Source of the DNA: Cupriavidus pinatubonensis
GTDB taxonomy: Bacteria; Pseudomonadota; Gammaproteobacteria; Burkholderiales; Burkholderiaceae
Direction of reading: 5' to 3'
Assembly (NCBI RefSeq): GCF_019602855.1
Contig: NZ_CP080766.1
Location: 1,178,001-1,242,000 of the forward strand
Length of the DNA: 64,000 nucleotides
The translations under genes were made by a program, and so were the position numbers. A model generated the notes under the pieces. It saw only the letters and a list, made by a program, of their open reading frames with translations. It was not told the origin of the DNA and ran no database searches. Shown piece after piece: positions 11,941 through 21,798 of this stretch; position 1 is the first letter of the stretch, and the number at the start of each line of letters is the position of its first letter.

Positions 11941-13085
11941 CAGATAATCTCCAGCTCGGCGCGCAGCGCCCCGGCCGCGCGCATCGCTTCCAGGATGGTC
12001 TGCAGGTCCGCCGGCGTTGCGCCCAGTGCATTCAGACCCTTGACCACGGCGGCCAGCGAAGCGCCGGCCTTCACTATCTGCAGCGAGCCACCCTGCTGCT
12101 TCATGTCGATCTGCGACACGGGGGCAACCACGGTCTGCCCGCCGCTGAATGGCGCGGGCTGGCTGATCACCGGCTGGGTGTTGATTACCACCGAAAGATT
12201 GCCGTGTGCCACTGCGCAGTCTTCCACAGTCACGGCCTGGTTCATGACGATGGAACCCGTGCGCGCGTTCAGGATCACCTTGGCCGCCGCCTTGGCCGGC
12301 GTCACGTCCAGGTTCTCGATGCGCGCCAGGAAACCCACGCGTGCCGACGGCGATTGCGGCGCACGTACCTGCACCACACGGCCATCGAGTGCCGCTGCCA
12401 CGCCGCCGCCCATCGAGCGGTTGATGGCTTCCACCACGCGCTCGGCCGTGCCGAAATCCGTGTCCTTGAGTTCCAGGTTGAGGACCCCACCGTCAGGCTG
12501 AAAGGCCGCCACCGCACGCTCGACAATCGCGCCATTGGCAATACGGCCCACGGCCAGCTGGTTGACCTGCACCTTGCTGCCATTGGCCGATGCACCAGCG
12601 CCGCCCACCAGCATATTGCCCTGTGCAATCGCGTACACCTGTCCGTCAGCGCCCTTCAGAGGCGTCATCAGCAGGGTGCCGCCGCGCAGGCTCTTGGCAT
12701 TGCCCATCGACGACACCACGATGTCCAGCTGGCTCCCCGGTTGCGCAAACGCCGGCAGCGTGGCGGTGACCATCACTGCCGCCACGTTCTTGAGCTGCAT
12801 GTTCTTCCCGGCCGGCAGCGTGATGCCGAGCTGCGAGAGCATGTTGGTCAGGCTCTGCGTGGTGAACGGCGTCTGCATGGTCTGGTCGCCGGTATTGTCC
12901 AGGCCGACCACGAGGCCGTAGCCCACCAGCGGGTTGTCACGCACGCCCTGGAACGTCGCCAGGTTCTTCAGGCGCTCCGCGCGAGCGAAATTGGCGGCGA
13001 AGCCGAACGCCACCACCACCGCCAGCGCGGTGACGCTGGCCTTGAGCAGGCTCGACAGGAAACGGGCAAGCATCGGAGCGGACAT
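11940..13085 (-). CDS. flgI: flagellar P-ring protein
   Basis: FlgI forms the periplasmic P ring around the rod at the peptidoglycan layer. The start at 13085 gives MSAPMLARF followed by a hydrophobic signal peptide ending at ANFARA; the mature protein begins with the hallmark [20 protein letters not shown]. The 381-residue length is typical. An upstream in-frame extension to 13202 overlaps the end of flgH and lacks the family N-terminus, so I rejected it. It lies 16 bp after flgH and overlaps flgJ by one base. Confidence 0.96.
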   Translation of the reverse strand: MSAPMLARFLSSLLKASVTALAVVVAFGFAANFARAERLKNLATFQGVRDNPLVGYGLVVGLDNTGDQTMQTPFTTQSLTNMLSQLGITLPAGKNMQLKNVAAVMVTATLPAFAQPGSQLDIVVSSMGNAKSLRGGTLLMTPLKGADGQVYAIAQGNMLVGGAGASANGSKVQVNQLAVGRIANGAIVERAVAAFQPDGGVLNLELKDTDFGTAERVVEAINRSMGGGVAAALDGRVVQVRAPQSPSARVGFLARIENLDVTPAKAAAKVILNARTGSIVMNQAVTVEDCAVAHGNLSVVINTQPVISQPAPFSGGQTVVAPVSQIDMKQQGGSLQIVKAGASLAAVVKGLNALGATPADLQTILEAMRAAGALRAELEII

Positions 13086-13101
13086 GGGCGAATCAGAGCA
13101 A

Positions 13102-13806
13102 TCAGAACGGTGAGACATTGAGGAAGAAGCGCTGCAGCCAACCCATGTTCTGCGCTTCGTCGATATAGCCCTTGGCCGTGTATTCGATGCGGGCATCGGC
13201 AACCTGGGTGGACAGCACCCCGTTGTCGCCGGTGATGGTGCGTGGGTTGACCACGCCCGAGAAACGGATGAATTCGGCGCCCTGGTTGATCGCGAGCTGT
13301 TTTTCGCCCGAGACCACGAGGTTGCCGTTGGCCAGCACTTCCAGCACCGTCACGGTGATGGTGCCGTTGAAGGTATTGGCCGCGCTGGCGCCGCCGCTTG
13401 CCTTCAGTGCATTTGCGCCATTGATGCTGGCGTTCGAGCTGCTGCTGAACAAACCGGCCAGTGCCTTGGGCACCGCGTCAAATGCCATGGAGGTGCTGCC
13501 GGTGCGGCTGGCATTGGTGCCCGAATTCTTGGTAGCGTTGACGTTTTCGGTAATGACGATCGTCAGGATGTCGCCGACGTTGCGCGGACGGCGATCCTCG
13601 AACAGCGGGTTGCCGGCGTATGAGGACGCGAAGATCGAACCCGTTGCCGGGCCCATCGGGCGCGGCTCGGCGCGCGCGGTGGTCGGCAGTTGCACGAGCG
13701 GCTCGCGCGGCATCAGGGCGCAGCCGCCGCTGGCCAGCAATGCCAGGCCGGCCAGGCAATACAGAACGCGCGCGCCTAGGCGGGAAAGCATGTTGGCCAT
13801 ATCCAC
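13102..13806 (-). CDS. flgH: flagellar L-ring lipoprotein
   Basis: FlgH is the outer-membrane L-ring subunit. A lipoprotein signal peptide ends in the lipobox LASGGC, with the lipidated Cys at about residue 28. The conserved core [19 protein letters not shown] and [20 protein letters not shown] follow, and the C-terminus ends LNVSPF. At 234 residues it is standard. It sits between flgG (4 bp) and flgI in the hook-basal-body operon and works with FlgI as the LP-ring bushing. Confidence 0.96.
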   Translation of the reverse strand: MDMANMLSRLGARVLYCLAGLALLASGGCALMPREPLVQLPTTARAEPRPMGPATGSIFASSYAGNPLFEDRRPRNVGDILTIVITENVNATKNSGTNASRTGSTSMAFDAVPKALAGLFSSSSNASINGANALKASGGASAANTFNGTITVTVLEVLANGNLVVSGEKQLAINQGAEFIRFSGVVNPRTITGDNGVLSTQVADARIEYTAKGYIDEAQNMGWLQRFFLNVSPF

Positions 13807-13810
13807 TCCG

Positions 13811-14596
13811 TCAGCCCATTTGCGTCAGGCGCTGCAGCATCTGGTCGGATGTCTGCACTGCCTTGCTGTTGATTTCATAGGCGCGCTGGGTCTGAATCAT
13901 GCTGACCAGCTCCTCCACGACGTTGACGTTCGACGCTTCCACGTAGTTCTGCTGCAGCACGCCCGCGCCGTTCAGGCCCGGCACGGTGGTGTTGGGCGCG
14001 CCGGAGGCATCGGTCTGCACGTACAGGTTCTCGCCCATGCTTTCCAGGCCGGCCGGGTTCATGAAGGTGGCGAGCTGCAGCTGGCCGACCTGCACGTTGT
14101 TGCTCGAGCCCGGCTGGGTCACCGACACCGTGCCGTCGCGGGCAACGGTCATGGAAGTCGTGTTGGCAGGAATCGTGATGGCCGGCTGGATCACGAAGCC
14201 GCTCGACGTCACGAGCTGGCCGTTCTGGTCGACCTGGAACGAACCGTCACGCGTATAAGCCGTGGTGCCGTCGGGCATCGCGACCTGGAAGAAGCCCTGG
14301 CCGATGATGGCCACGTCCTTCGAATTGCCGGTCTGCTGCGGATTGCCCTGCGTGTGGATGCGCTCGGTGGCGACCGGGCGCACGCCGGTGCCGAGCTGCA
14401 GGCCCGAAGGCAGGGTGGTCTGGTCCGACGACAGCGCGCCCGGCTGGCGGATGTTCTGGTACATCAGGTCCTCGAACACCGCGCGACCACGCTTGAAACC
14501 GTTGGTGGACACGTTGGCGAGGTTGTTCGAGATCACGTCCATCTGCGTCTGCTGCGCATCGAGGCCGGTCTTGGCAATCCAGAGAGAGCGGATCAT
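13811..14596 (-). CDS. flgG: flagellar distal rod protein
   Basis: FlgG builds the distal rod that crosses the periplasm. The N-terminal rod-family motif [20 protein letters not shown] with [17 protein letters not shown], and the C-terminal [19 protein letters not shown], are diagnostic. The 261-residue length is exactly typical. It is exported by the flagellar type III system without a cleaved signal. It lies between flgF and flgH. Confidence 0.97.
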   Translation of the reverse strand: MIRSLWIAKTGLDAQQTQMDVISNNLANVSTNGFKRGRAVFEDLMYQNIRQPGALSSDQTTLPSGLQLGTGVRPVATERIHTQGNPQQTGNSKDVAIIGQGFFQVAMPDGTTAYTRDGSFQVDQNGQLVTSSGFVIQPAITIPANTTSMTVARDGTVSVTQPGSSNNVQVGQLQLATFMNPAGLESMGENLYVQTDASGAPNTTVPGLNGAGVLQQNYVEASNVNVVEELVSMIQTQRAYEINSKAVQTSDQMLQRLTQMG

Positions 14597-14669
14597 GGTA
14601 TTCCTTGGAATCCTGTGCAGGGCCGCATGGCCCCGCGCGTCATGCGTTCATGGGTGCGGCGGCGCCGCT

Positions 14670-15413
14670 TCAGTTGGTCGAGAGCAGCTGGTTCGCGCGC
14701 TGGTCGTTGGTGTCGGCGCCGGTAATCATCTTCATCTGCATCTCGAAGCGCCGGGCATTGGCGATCATGTCGACCATCGCTTCAGTCGGATTCACGTTGC
14801 TGCCTTCGATCGCGCCCGAAACCACGCGTACGGTCGGGTCGGCTTCCAGCGGCTGCGCACCGGGGCGCAGGCGGAACAGGCCGTCATCGCCACGCGCGAT
14901 CGAATCGGCGGGCGGGTTCACCACGCGCAGCTTGCCCACCTGAGCCAGGCCCGCTGAGGCTTCGCCAGGACCACGCGCTGTGATGGTGCCGTCGCTGCCG
15001 ATCGTCACCTGCGAGCCAGGCGGCACCGACAGCGGGCCACCGTCGCCCATGACAGGCAGACCCGAGCTGGTCTGCACCTGCCCGTCCTGCGCGATCTGCA
15101 ACGAGCCGGCGCGCGTGTAGGCTTCGCTGCCATCGCGCGCCTGCACCACCAGCCAGCCGTTGCCTTGCAGGGCAACATCCAGCGGGCGGCCGGTATAGGT
15201 CAGCGGACCCGCGCGCATGTCGGCGCCCGGCGTCGACGCCAGCGTGAAGGCACGCGTGGGCGACTCCTGCCCCACCACCGGCACCGCGCGGTACATATTG
15301 ACCTGCGCGCGGAAGGCCGGCGTCGAAACGTTCGCCAGATTGTTCGACACAGCGGCTTGCTGGTCGAGAATCTGCTTGGCGCCCGACAGGGCGGTGTAGA
15401 TCATGCGGTCCAT
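14670..15413 (-). CDS. flgF: flagellar proximal rod protein FlgF
   Basis: FlgF is a rod protein of the flagellar basal body. The N-terminus MDRMIYTALSGAKQILDQQA with [15 protein letters not shown] is the FlgF form of the rod-protein motif, and the C-terminal NARRFEMQMKMITGADTNDQ is also characteristic. It is 247 residues long, as expected. The 73-bp gap to flgG holds no evident promoter, so the two are probably cotranscribed. Confidence 0.96.
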   Translation of the reverse strand: MDRMIYTALSGAKQILDQQAAVSNNLANVSTPAFRAQVNMYRAVPVVGQESPTRAFTLASTPGADMRAGPLTYTGRPLDVALQGNGWLVVQARDGSEAYTRAGSLQIAQDGQVQTSSGLPVMGDGGPLSVPPGSQVTIGSDGTITARGPGEASAGLAQVGKLRVVNPPADSIARGDDGLFRLRPGAQPLEADPTVRVVSGAIEGSNVNPTEAMVDMIANARRFEMQMKMITGADTNDQRANQLLSTN

Positions 15414-15465
15414 CGACTTGCCTCAGCTTGCTTGCTCTTCACGCTCTTCACGCCGCTCACCATGC

Positions 15466-16719
15466 TTACATGTTCATGAGCGAATTCATGACCTGGTTCT
15501 GCGTCTCGATGGTCTTGGCGTTGGCCTGGTAGTTGCGCTGCGCGACGATCAGGTTGACCAGTTCGCCCGACAGGTCGACGTTGGAGGCCTCCACTGCGCT
15601 CGACAGCAGCTGGCCGCGGGCGCCGCCCGGCGCGCCGACGATGGCCTCGCCGGACGCACCGGTCGCTGCCCAGGTGTTGCCACCTTCCGGCTTGAGGCCC
15701 TCGGGGTTTCCGAAGCTCGCCAGGACGACCTGGCCCAGCACCTGCGTCTGCTCGTTCGAGTAGCTGGCGCGCACGGTGCCATCGCCCTCGATTGCAAAGC
15801 CCAGCAGCGCGCCCGATGCATAGCCGTCCTGCGATGGGCTCATCACGTCGTTGTCCGACCCGAACTGCGTCGTGCCGGCAAGATCCAGCTTCATCGACAG
15901 GTCGGAAGCACCATTCGTCATGGTCTTGGTCAGCGTGATCGTGGCAGGGCTGGTGGACGTCAGCTTGCCGTTGCTGTCGAACGCGAGCGTGATCGGCGAT
16001 CCGCCCATGACGTTGCCGGCGGCGTCCGTCACGTTCATCGTCCAGTCGGTGCCACCGGTAACAGTCGGGCCGCTGGAGGACTTGCCGAAGTACGCAACCA
16101 GCTGCTGCGAATTGCCGAGCGAGTCATACACCGTCATGCTGTTGCTGTAGCTGTACATGTCGGAAGTCGGCAACGCTGCGGGGGTCGGAGGCGTCGCGGT
16201 CGGGTCTGCGGCCGTGCTGGAGAATGCCGTGGCAGGCACGCTGCTGCGCGAATCGAGGTTGTAGCCAACCTTGATATTGCCCGTCGGCTTCGGCGGCATC
16301 TGCGCGCTCGAGACGACCAGCGGCTGCGGCAGTGCGCCGCCGCCGGAACCAGCTGGCGGGAAGCCGGTCAGCTGCAGGCCTTGGGCGTTGACGATGCGGC
16401 CGTCGTCGGTGCGGGCAAACTGGCCGTTGCGCGAGAAGTGCACCGAACCATCCGTCCCGACCAGCCGGAAGAAGCCACTGCCGTTCGTGATGGCCACATC
16501 CAGCGAGCGATTGGTCGCCTGGATATTGCCCTGCGTGAACGATTGCACCACCGAGTTGACCGTGGTACCCAGGCCGATCTTGGTGCCGGCGTACACGTCT
16601 GCGAACTGCGCAGTCGACGCCTTGTAGCCGACGGTGTTGGAGTTTGCGATGTTGTTGCCGATCACATCCAGATTCGCTGCGGCGGCATTAATGCCGCTTA
16701 CGCCTTGACCGAAACCCAT
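15466..16719 (-). CDS. flgE: flagellar hook protein
   Basis: FlgE polymerises into the hook, the universal joint outside the outer membrane. The N-terminus MGFGQGVSGINAAAANLDVI and IANSNTVGYKASTAQFAD, and the C-terminus IVAQRNYQANAKTIETQNQV, form the inner D0 coiled-coil. The Thr/Ser-rich centre makes the outer domains. The 417 residues fit the family. It follows flgD by 82 bp. Completion of this structure should trigger FlgM export. Confidence 0.96.
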   Translation of the reverse strand: MGFGQGVSGINAAAANLDVIGNNIANSNTVGYKASTAQFADVYAGTKIGLGTTVNSVVQSFTQGNIQATNRSLDVAITNGSGFFRLVGTDGSVHFSRNGQFARTDDGRIVNAQGLQLTGFPPAGSGGGALPQPLVVSSAQMPPKPTGNIKVGYNLDSRSSVPATAFSSTAADPTATPPTPAALPTSDMYSYSNSMTVYDSLGNSQQLVAYFGKSSSGPTVTGGTDWTMNVTDAAGNVMGGSPITLAFDSNGKLTSTSPATITLTKTMTNGASDLSMKLDLAGTTQFGSDNDVMSPSQDGYASGALLGFAIEGDGTVRASYSNEQTQVLGQVVLASFGNPEGLKPEGGNTWAATGASGEAIVGAPGGARGQLLSSAVEASNVDLSGELVNLIVAQRNYQANAKTIETQNQVMNSLMNM

Positions 16720-16801
16720 TTAGTTTCTCCTTGATACCTGTATTTCGTTTGTCGCCAGCGCGCTGCCGGCAGGAATCAGGGCCGCGGCCCCGCGTTCAGA
16801 A

Positions 16802-17482
16802 TCAGAGAATGCGGCGCACGTCGTCCACGTTCGCCTGCTGCCCGTTGCCAACATCCACCAGCACGCCAGACGAATCGCCGCTGATGCTATTGACCTTGCC
16901 GTAGACCAGTGCCACCGGCTGCACCGAGGTGCCATTGGCCGTGGCGCTGACCTTGAAGCTGTAATCGCCGTCTGCAACCGCCACCCCGGCATCGTTCTTG
17001 CCGTCCCAGGCGATGTCGTGCACGCCGGCCGTCTGGCCCTTCATGTCGATGGTGCGCACTACGTTGCCGTGGGCATCGAGCACGTTGACGGTCACCGCAT
17101 CGGCCGTCGACGGCAGGTCCACGCCGAACTGGCCGGCCACGCCGTCCTTCACCGAGAACTGCGAACCCGGCACCATCACCGTACGGCCGATCAGCGCAGC
17201 CGAATCCATGGCGCGGCTTGCGCTCGTCTGGTTCAGCAGCTGGGTCAGCGTGGAGTTCATGGTCTGCATGCTGCTGACCGTGGAAATCTGCGCGAGCTGC
17301 GAAGTCAGCTGCGCGTTGTCCATCGGGTTGAGCGGATCCTGGTTGTTCATCTGCGTCACGAGCATCTTCAGGAAGTTGCTCTGCAGATCGGCGGCGCTGG
17401 CGCTGCCGCTCTGGAGCGCCGCATTGACGTTCGTGGTGCTGCTGGCGCTGCTGCTGTTGTTGACCGAGGAGGTAGTAGTCAT
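16802..17482 (-). CDS. flgD: flagellar hook-capping scaffold protein
   Basis: FlgD is the removable cap on which FlgE subunits assemble. The N-terminal region NFLKMLVTQMNNQDPLNPMD followed by NAQLTSQLAQISTV is the hallmark, preceded by a Ser/Asn-rich, disordered head. FLG-D tudor/Ig-like regions follow: VNVLDAHGNVVRTIDM and HDIAWDGKNDAGVAVADGDY. The 226 residues are standard. It lies between flgC and flgE. Confidence 0.96.
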   Translation of the reverse strand: MTTTSSVNNSSSASSTTNVNAALQSGSASAADLQSNFLKMLVTQMNNQDPLNPMDNAQLTSQLAQISTVSSMQTMNSTLTQLLNQTSASRAMDSAALIGRTVMVPGSQFSVKDGVAGQFGVDLPSTADAVTVNVLDAHGNVVRTIDMKGQTAGVHDIAWDGKNDAGVAVADGDYSFKVSATANGTSVQPVALVYGKVNSISGDSSGVLVDVGNGQQANVDDVRRIL

Positions 17483-17507
17483 GTCGCGTTGGATGAGTCC
17501 GTTGTCG

Positions 17508-17915
17508 TTACTGGCCGATGGTCAGCGTCTTGAGCATCATGTTCTTGGCGCTGTTCAGCACCTCAACGTTGGCCTGGTACGAGCGCGAGGCCGAAATCAT
17601 GTTGACCATCTCCTCCACCGGGTTGACGTTGGGCATGACCACATAGCCTTCCGCATTGGCCATCGGGTGCGTGGGGTTGTGGACCATACGCGGCGGCGAC
17701 GGGTCTTCCATCACACCTTGCACCTGCACGCCACCGACGTCGCTCTGGCCGGGCGTAGGCGCCATGCCGAAGATGACCTGCTTGGCCCGGTAGGCCTGGC
17801 CGTCGGGGCTGACCACGCTGTCGGCGTTGGCCAGGTTGGACGCAGTTACGTTCATGCGCTGCGATTGCGCAGCCATGGCCGAGCCCGCGACGTCGAAGAT
17901 GTTCATTGCTGGCAT
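17508..17915 (-). CDS. flgC: flagellar proximal rod protein FlgC
   Basis: FlgC is a proximal rod subunit. The motif [20 protein letters not shown] near the N-terminus and the C-terminal [20 protein letters not shown] are typical of the rod family, and [20 protein letters not shown] is FlgC-specific. It is 135 residues. Its start is 15 bp past the flgB stop and it is second in the hook-basal-body operon. Confidence 0.96.
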   Translation of the reverse strand: MPAMNIFDVAGSAMAAQSQRMNVTASNLANADSVVSPDGQAYRAKQVIFGMAPTPGQSDVGGVQVQGVMEDPSPPRMVHNPTHPMANAEGYVVMPNVNPVEEMVNMISASRSYQANVEVLNSAKNMMLKTLTIGQ

Positions 17916-17930
17916 GTGTGTCTCCGGCGC

Positions 17931-18338
17931 TTACTGCTGGATCGCGGCCAGCATGGTCTTGATCTTCGAGCTCACCACGGTCAGGTTCGATTCGAAGTGG
18001 ACCGAGTTGTCGGCGAAGGCCACACGTTCGGTGTCCATTTCGACCGTATTGCCGTCGACGCTCGACTGCAGGGGAATGCGGTAAGCGAGATCGGCGTCGT
18101 CGCGGGTCGGTGCTTGTGCCGGCAAGTGGCGCACGGAGGTCGTCGACAGCGACACGCCGTCGGGACGGCGGCCGCGCTCCATGGTCTGCGCCAGCGTGCT
18201 CGAGAAATCGAAATCGCGGGCCTTGTAGCCGGGCGTATCGGCATGCGCAATGTTCGAGGCAATCACCGACTGCCGCTGAGTCCGCAGGCTCAGCGCTTCC
18301 TGCTGGAAGCGCAATGCCGAGTCGAGTCTGTCAATCAT
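17931..18338 (-). CDS. flgB: flagellar proximal rod protein FlgB
   Basis: FlgB is a proximal rod subunit and the first gene of the leftward hook-basal-body operon. The start at 18338 gives MIDRLDSALRFQQEALSLRT, matching the family; the frame runs to 18404, but that extension has no homology. SNIAHADTPGYKARDFDFSS is the rod-family ANVDTPGY-type motif. It is 135 residues long. It is divergent from flgA across 239 bp, where the class II, FlhDC-dependent promoters are expected. I see no sigma-28 box there. Confidence 0.95.
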   Translation of the reverse strand: MIDRLDSALRFQQEALSLRTQRQSVIASNIAHADTPGYKARDFDFSSTLAQTMERGRRPDGVSLSTTSVRHLPAQAPTRDDADLAYRIPLQSSVDGNTVEMDTERVAFADNSVHFESNLTVVSSKIKTMLAAIQQ

Positions 18339-18577
18339 GTATGCATCTCCGCTTGGAGCAACTTGGAGCGAACGACGAAGGGCGACCTTCTTCAGGGATC
18401 GCATCTTAGGTTCAGCCCTGTCACGCCAATCGGATGAATAAGAACGGGAAATCCATGCAATTCGGAGGGCTTGCCCGGCAACGGCTGCCTACAATGGGAC
18501 CCGTTTCCTTGCGTGCGGCCGCACAAGCGGCTCAGTTGCCACCGTGGCCGCCGCGTCGTCCTTGCTGGGATGAAGAC

Positions 18578-19327
18578 ATGAAGAAGATCCATCGCGCCGT
18601 CATCAGGCCGGCGCTGGCCCTGCTGGCAGGAGGCGTCCTGTCAGCCGTGGCCGGCGAAGCCCTGGCGGCGCCTGCGCAGGTCACCCCGGTGGCCATGCAG
18701 GCGACCAATCCATTCCCGGAAGACCCGGTACGCGCGGCCGTGGAGCAGTTCCTGCTGCGCCAGACGGCCGGCCTGCCGGGCAAGGCCACCGTTCAGGTGC
18801 AGCCGCCGTCAGGTGGCCGCGCTCCGGAATGCGTGTCGCCCGATCCGTTCCTGCCTCCGGGCGCTTCGCCATGGGGCCGCATTTCGGTCGGCGTGCGCTG
18901 CGGCGGCGAGCGGCCGTGGATCCGCTATATGCAGGCACGCGTGTCCGTGCTGTCGGACTACTACGTGGCCGTGCGCGCGCTCGGCCCGGGCGAGCCGGTG
19001 ACGCCGGCCGACCTTGAAGTGCGGCAGGGCGACCTGTCCACGCTGCCCAAGGCCGTGATTACCGACCCGTCTCAGGTCGTGGGCGCAGTCACGGCCAACC
19101 GCGTCGCAGCGGGCTCGCCCATGCGCACCGATCTGCTGAAGAAATCGATCGCCGTACGCTCCGGCCAGACCGTGACCGTCGCGGTGGAAGGCGACGCCTT
19201 CCAGATCACCAGCGAGGGCAAGGTGCTCGCCGATGCCGCCATCGGCAACTCGGTGCAGATCCGCCTGCGCAACGGGCAGGTAGTGAGCGGCCTAGTGCGC
19301 AGCGGCGACACCGTCGTGCTGCAATAA
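18578..19327 (+). CDS. flgA: P-ring assembly chaperone
   Basis: FlgA is a periplasmic chaperone that helps FlgI form the P ring. The start at 18578 gives MKKIHRAV and a signal peptide ending near ALAAP; a longer frame to 18434 has no signal-like start. A C-terminal SAF/antifreeze-like domain covers about residues 120-249 (VAVRALGPGEPVTPADLEVR and AVRSGQTVTVAVEGDAFQIT). It is 249 residues and heads the rightward flgA-flgM-flgN group, divergent from flgB. Confidence 0.93.
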   Translation: MKKIHRAVIRPALALLAGGVLSAVAGEALAAPAQVTPVAMQATNPFPEDPVRAAVEQFLLRQTAGLPGKATVQVQPPSGGRAPECVSPDPFLPPGASPWGRISVGVRCGGERPWIRYMQARVSVLSDYYVAVRALGPGEPVTPADLEVRQGDLSTLPKAVITDPSQVVGAVTANRVAAGSPMRTDLLKKSIAVRSGQTVTVAVEGDAFQITSEGKVLADAAIGNSVQIRLRNGQVVSGLVRSGDTVVLQ

Positions 19328-19420
19328 CGTCCGACAAAAGTGTCTCATGGGACACTGGAATGCAGGATCGGCGACCATGCGACAATGCGTGCCAGTCCTG
19401 CCGTCGGGGCGAGATTTTCC

Positions 19421-19447
19421 TAAAGATTTCGCCAAGGCGTCCGTAAT
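19421..19447 (+). promoter_or_regulatory. candidate FliA promoter of flgM
   Basis: CCTAAAG followed by TCCGTAAT at near-standard spacing, 28-54 bp before the flgM start. The -35 box is exact. The -10 box matches GCCGWTAA only in part and is one base off the best spacing. flgM is commonly read from both flgA and its own sigma-28 promoter, which raises the prior. Confidence 0.5.
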
Positions 19448-19474
19448 GACAGTGGAACCCAGCAAGGAACGCCC

Positions 19475-19783
19475 GTGAAGATCAACCATTCCACCTCGTC
19501 CAGGCCGGCCGACGCCCCGGCTGCGGACAGCACTGTCCGGCCGCAGGCGGGACAGAGTGCCCCCGTCGCCACCACGAGCGGCGTGAGCGTAAGCCCCCTG
19601 GCCTCGCAGGTCCGCGAAATCGGCAGCCGCCTGGCCAACGAAACCGACGACGACATCGACACCGCCAAGGTCGAAGAGATCCGCCAGGCCATCGCCGAAG
19701 GCCGGATCAAGATCGACCCGGGCAAGATTGCCGACGGCCTGCTCGCCACCTTGCGCGAACTGAGCCAGGGCGACATCCACTGA
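19475..19783 (+). CDS. flgM: anti-sigma-28 factor
   Basis: FlgM binds FliA and blocks late flagellar transcription until it is exported through the finished hook. At 102 residues it has the disordered, Pro/Ala/Ser-rich first half and the conserved second half typical of FlgM: IDTAKVEEIRQAIAEGRIKI then DPGKIADGLLATLREL. It starts at a GTG (19475) behind AAGGAA. A partial sigma-28 promoter lies upstream, and flgN follows 7 bp downstream. Confidence 0.95.
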   Translation: MKINHSTSSRPADAPAADSTVRPQAGQSAPVATTSGVSVSPLASQVREIGSRLANETDDDIDTAKVEEIRQAIAEGRIKIDPGKIADGLLATLRELSQGDIH

Positions 19784-19790
19784 AACAGCC

Positions 19791-20252
19791 ATGAGCCAGC
19801 CCCTGATCCAGAGCCTGCAGAAAGAAGCCGAAGCCGTCACGGCGTTTGGCCAACTGCTCACCGAAGAGCGCGACGCCCTCAAGGGCGGAGACTTCCAGTC
19901 CCTGAGCGGACTGCTCACGCGCAAGGTGGAACTGGGTCAGGCGCTCTCTCGCCAGGTAGCTGCGCGCGAAGCACAGATGGGCGCGCTGGGCCTGCGCCCG
20001 GGCCCGCAGGGCCAGTTGCTCGGCCGCAATATCGATCCCGCCGTGGGCGATGCCTGGCGCAAGCTGATCTTTGCCGCACGCGCCGCGCGCGACAACAACC
20101 AGCTCAACGGCGCCATCGTCGCTGCGCACCTGGACCACACGCGCGAAGCGATCAATGTGCTGCGCCAGCACAGCGGCGGCGACTCCGGGCTTTACGGCAA
20201 GAACGGCAAGGCATCGGCCGGTGCGGGCGGCGTCAGCCTGGCCAGCGGCTGA
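19791..20252 (+). CDS. flgN: flagellar export chaperone for FlgK/FlgL
   Basis: FlgN is a cytosolic, helical chaperone that keeps FlgK and FlgL soluble and delivers them to the export gate. This 153-residue protein is helical through most of its length (LIQSLQKEAEAVTAFGQLLT, DALKGGDFQSLSGLLTRKVE) with a Gly/Ala tail. These features and its place right after flgM fit FlgN, a family with low sequence conservation. Confidence 0.9.
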   Translation: MSQPLIQSLQKEAEAVTAFGQLLTEERDALKGGDFQSLSGLLTRKVELGQALSRQVAAREAQMGALGLRPGPQGQLLGRNIDPAVGDAWRKLIFAARAARDNNQLNGAIVAAHLDHTREAINVLRQHSGGDSGLYGKNGKASAGAGGVSLASG

Positions 20253-20264
20253 AGCCGCCTGCGT

Positions 20265-21494
20265 TCAATCGTCGCAATACTGTTCGAGCACGTTGAGACC
20301 GCGCTGCGGGTCCCGGACAAACGGATTGGAACGGTCCCACGCGTAGCCGGCCAGGATGGCCGAGATCATGCGGCGGATCTCCGGTGTGGCGTTGGGATGA
20401 AAGACCAGCTTCTGGAAACCTCCGGCGTACCACGCATCAACAAATGCGCGGAAGCAATCGACGCCGGACTTCAGTATCTGCGCATAGTCGGCTTCCCAAT
20501 TCACCGATTCGCCCGCGAATTCACGCGCGATGCAATCGGCGGCCAGACTGGCTGACTTGAATGCGATCGTCACGCCTGAGGAAAAGACCGGATCCAGGAA
20601 TTCGCCCGCGTTGCCAAGCAGCGCGTAGCCGTTACCCCAGAGCGACTTCACGTTAGCCGCATAGCCCGCAATATGTCGCGCGGGGGTATCCCACACGGCA
20701 TGGGCCAGCAGGCCGGCAAGAGCGGGATCCTCGTTCACCAGCGCCTGCAGCCGTTCGGTGTCGTTACCGGCATAGCCATCAAGGAATGCCTTTTCGGCAA
20801 CAACGCCCAGCGAACAACGTCCGTTCGAAAACGGAATTGTCCAGTACCAGACATCCACGTGCTGCGGATGAATGCCAATACGAATCTTGTTGCGATCGAA
20901 GGTACCCGGCATCACCCGGTCTTCGACATGCGTGAAGATGGCGCTGCGCACGGGAAACCCGGATGGCGACTCGAGCTGCAGCAGGCGCGGCAGGATCCGT
21001 CCGAACCCCGATGCATCCAGCAGGAAACGGCTGGTGACGCGATAGCTGTTGCCATCAGGGTCGAGCACGGTCACAACCGGTCGCGCACCTGACACGTCGA
21101 CGCCCGTCACCAGATGCCGGAAGCGGACTTCGGCACCTTGCTTCTCCGCTTCGCGTATCAGCACATGATCGAAATCCGCGCGCTGGACCTGGTACGTCGT
21201 ACCCCAGCCCGCCGAGAACTTATCGCGGAAGTCGAAATCGACATAGCGATCTCCACGCGCAAACGCGGCACCGTTCTTGTATTGGAAGCCAGCCTCTACC
21301 ACTGCCCGCAGCATGCCGGCCGCTTCAATGTACTCCATGCTCTGCGGCAGCAGGCTTTCGCCGATTGAAAAGCGCGGAAACGTCTCCTTCTCGAGCACCA
21401 GCACACCAATACCACGACGACGCAGCAAACCCGCCGCAACAGAACCTGCTGGCCCCGCGCCGATGATCAGCACGTCTGCGAATTGATCTTCCAT
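20265..21494 (-). CDS. FAD-dependent oxidoreductase, flavin-halogenase-like
   Basis: A 409-residue flavoprotein of the tryptophan-halogenase-like group. Visible are an N-terminal Rossmann GAGPAG (residues 12-17), FPRFSIGESLLP (39-50), a Lys at about 73 in GFQYKNGAAF, WYWTIP (216-221), which is the WxWxIP motif of flavin-dependent halogenases, and GNAGEFLDPVFSSG (294-307). It may chlorinate or brominate a small molecule, or be one of the non-halogenating reductases of the same fold. The start at 21494 has GGAGG eight bases upstream. It is convergent with flgN and lies 304 bp beyond flhE on the same strand. No flavin reductase or carrier-protein gene is nearby, and nothing links it to motility except position. 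Confidence 0.8.
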   Translation of the reverse strand: MEDQFADVLIIGAGPAGSVAAGLLRRRGIGVLVLEKETFPRFSIGESLLPQSMEYIEAAGMLRAVVEAGFQYKNGAAFARGDRYVDFDFRDKFSAGWGTTYQVQRADFDHVLIREAEKQGAEVRFRHLVTGVDVSGARPVVTVLDPDGNSYRVTSRFLLDASGFGRILPRLLQLESPSGFPVRSAIFTHVEDRVMPGTFDRNKIRIGIHPQHVDVWYWTIPFSNGRCSLGVVAEKAFLDGYAGNDTERLQALVNEDPALAGLLAHAVWDTPARHIAGYAANVKSLWGNGYALLGNAGEFLDPVFSSGVTIAFKSASLAADCIAREFAGESVNWEADYAQILKSGVDCFRAFVDAWYAGGFQKLVFHPNATPEIRRMISAILAGYAWDRSNPFVRDPQRGLNVLEQYCDD

Positions 21495-21798
21495 TCCAAC
21501 CTCCAACACGCCTGGCGTATCGCCAACGCTTTCGCCCAAACCAGTGATAAAGCCGGCCCTCCCGGCAGGATATCGCGTCCTGCAGGATCCGGCGGAACCG
21601 CTACGGAAGGGATTGGCTACAGAAAACCGCGAAAACTGTCAGGGAACAGCATGGGCACATGCTACCGAAGGATTGGCAGCGTGGAAACCGGACATTCGGT
21701 GTGCGCGCCGGCGGAGATTGCGATGCCGGTTGTTGCTCGGCGGTTGCATCACATCGCCGGGCCGGTACGCCCGGCCGTGGTCAGAGGGATTGAGCGTC
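21495..21798. other. intergenic region upstream of the halogenase-like gene
   Basis: 304 bp with no supported gene. It should hold the promoter of the leftward flavoprotein. A G/C-rich inverted repeat, GCCGGGC..GCCCGGC around 21753-21775, lies just past flhE and could end that transcript. No sigma-28 box is visible on the minus strand. Confidence 0.4.
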
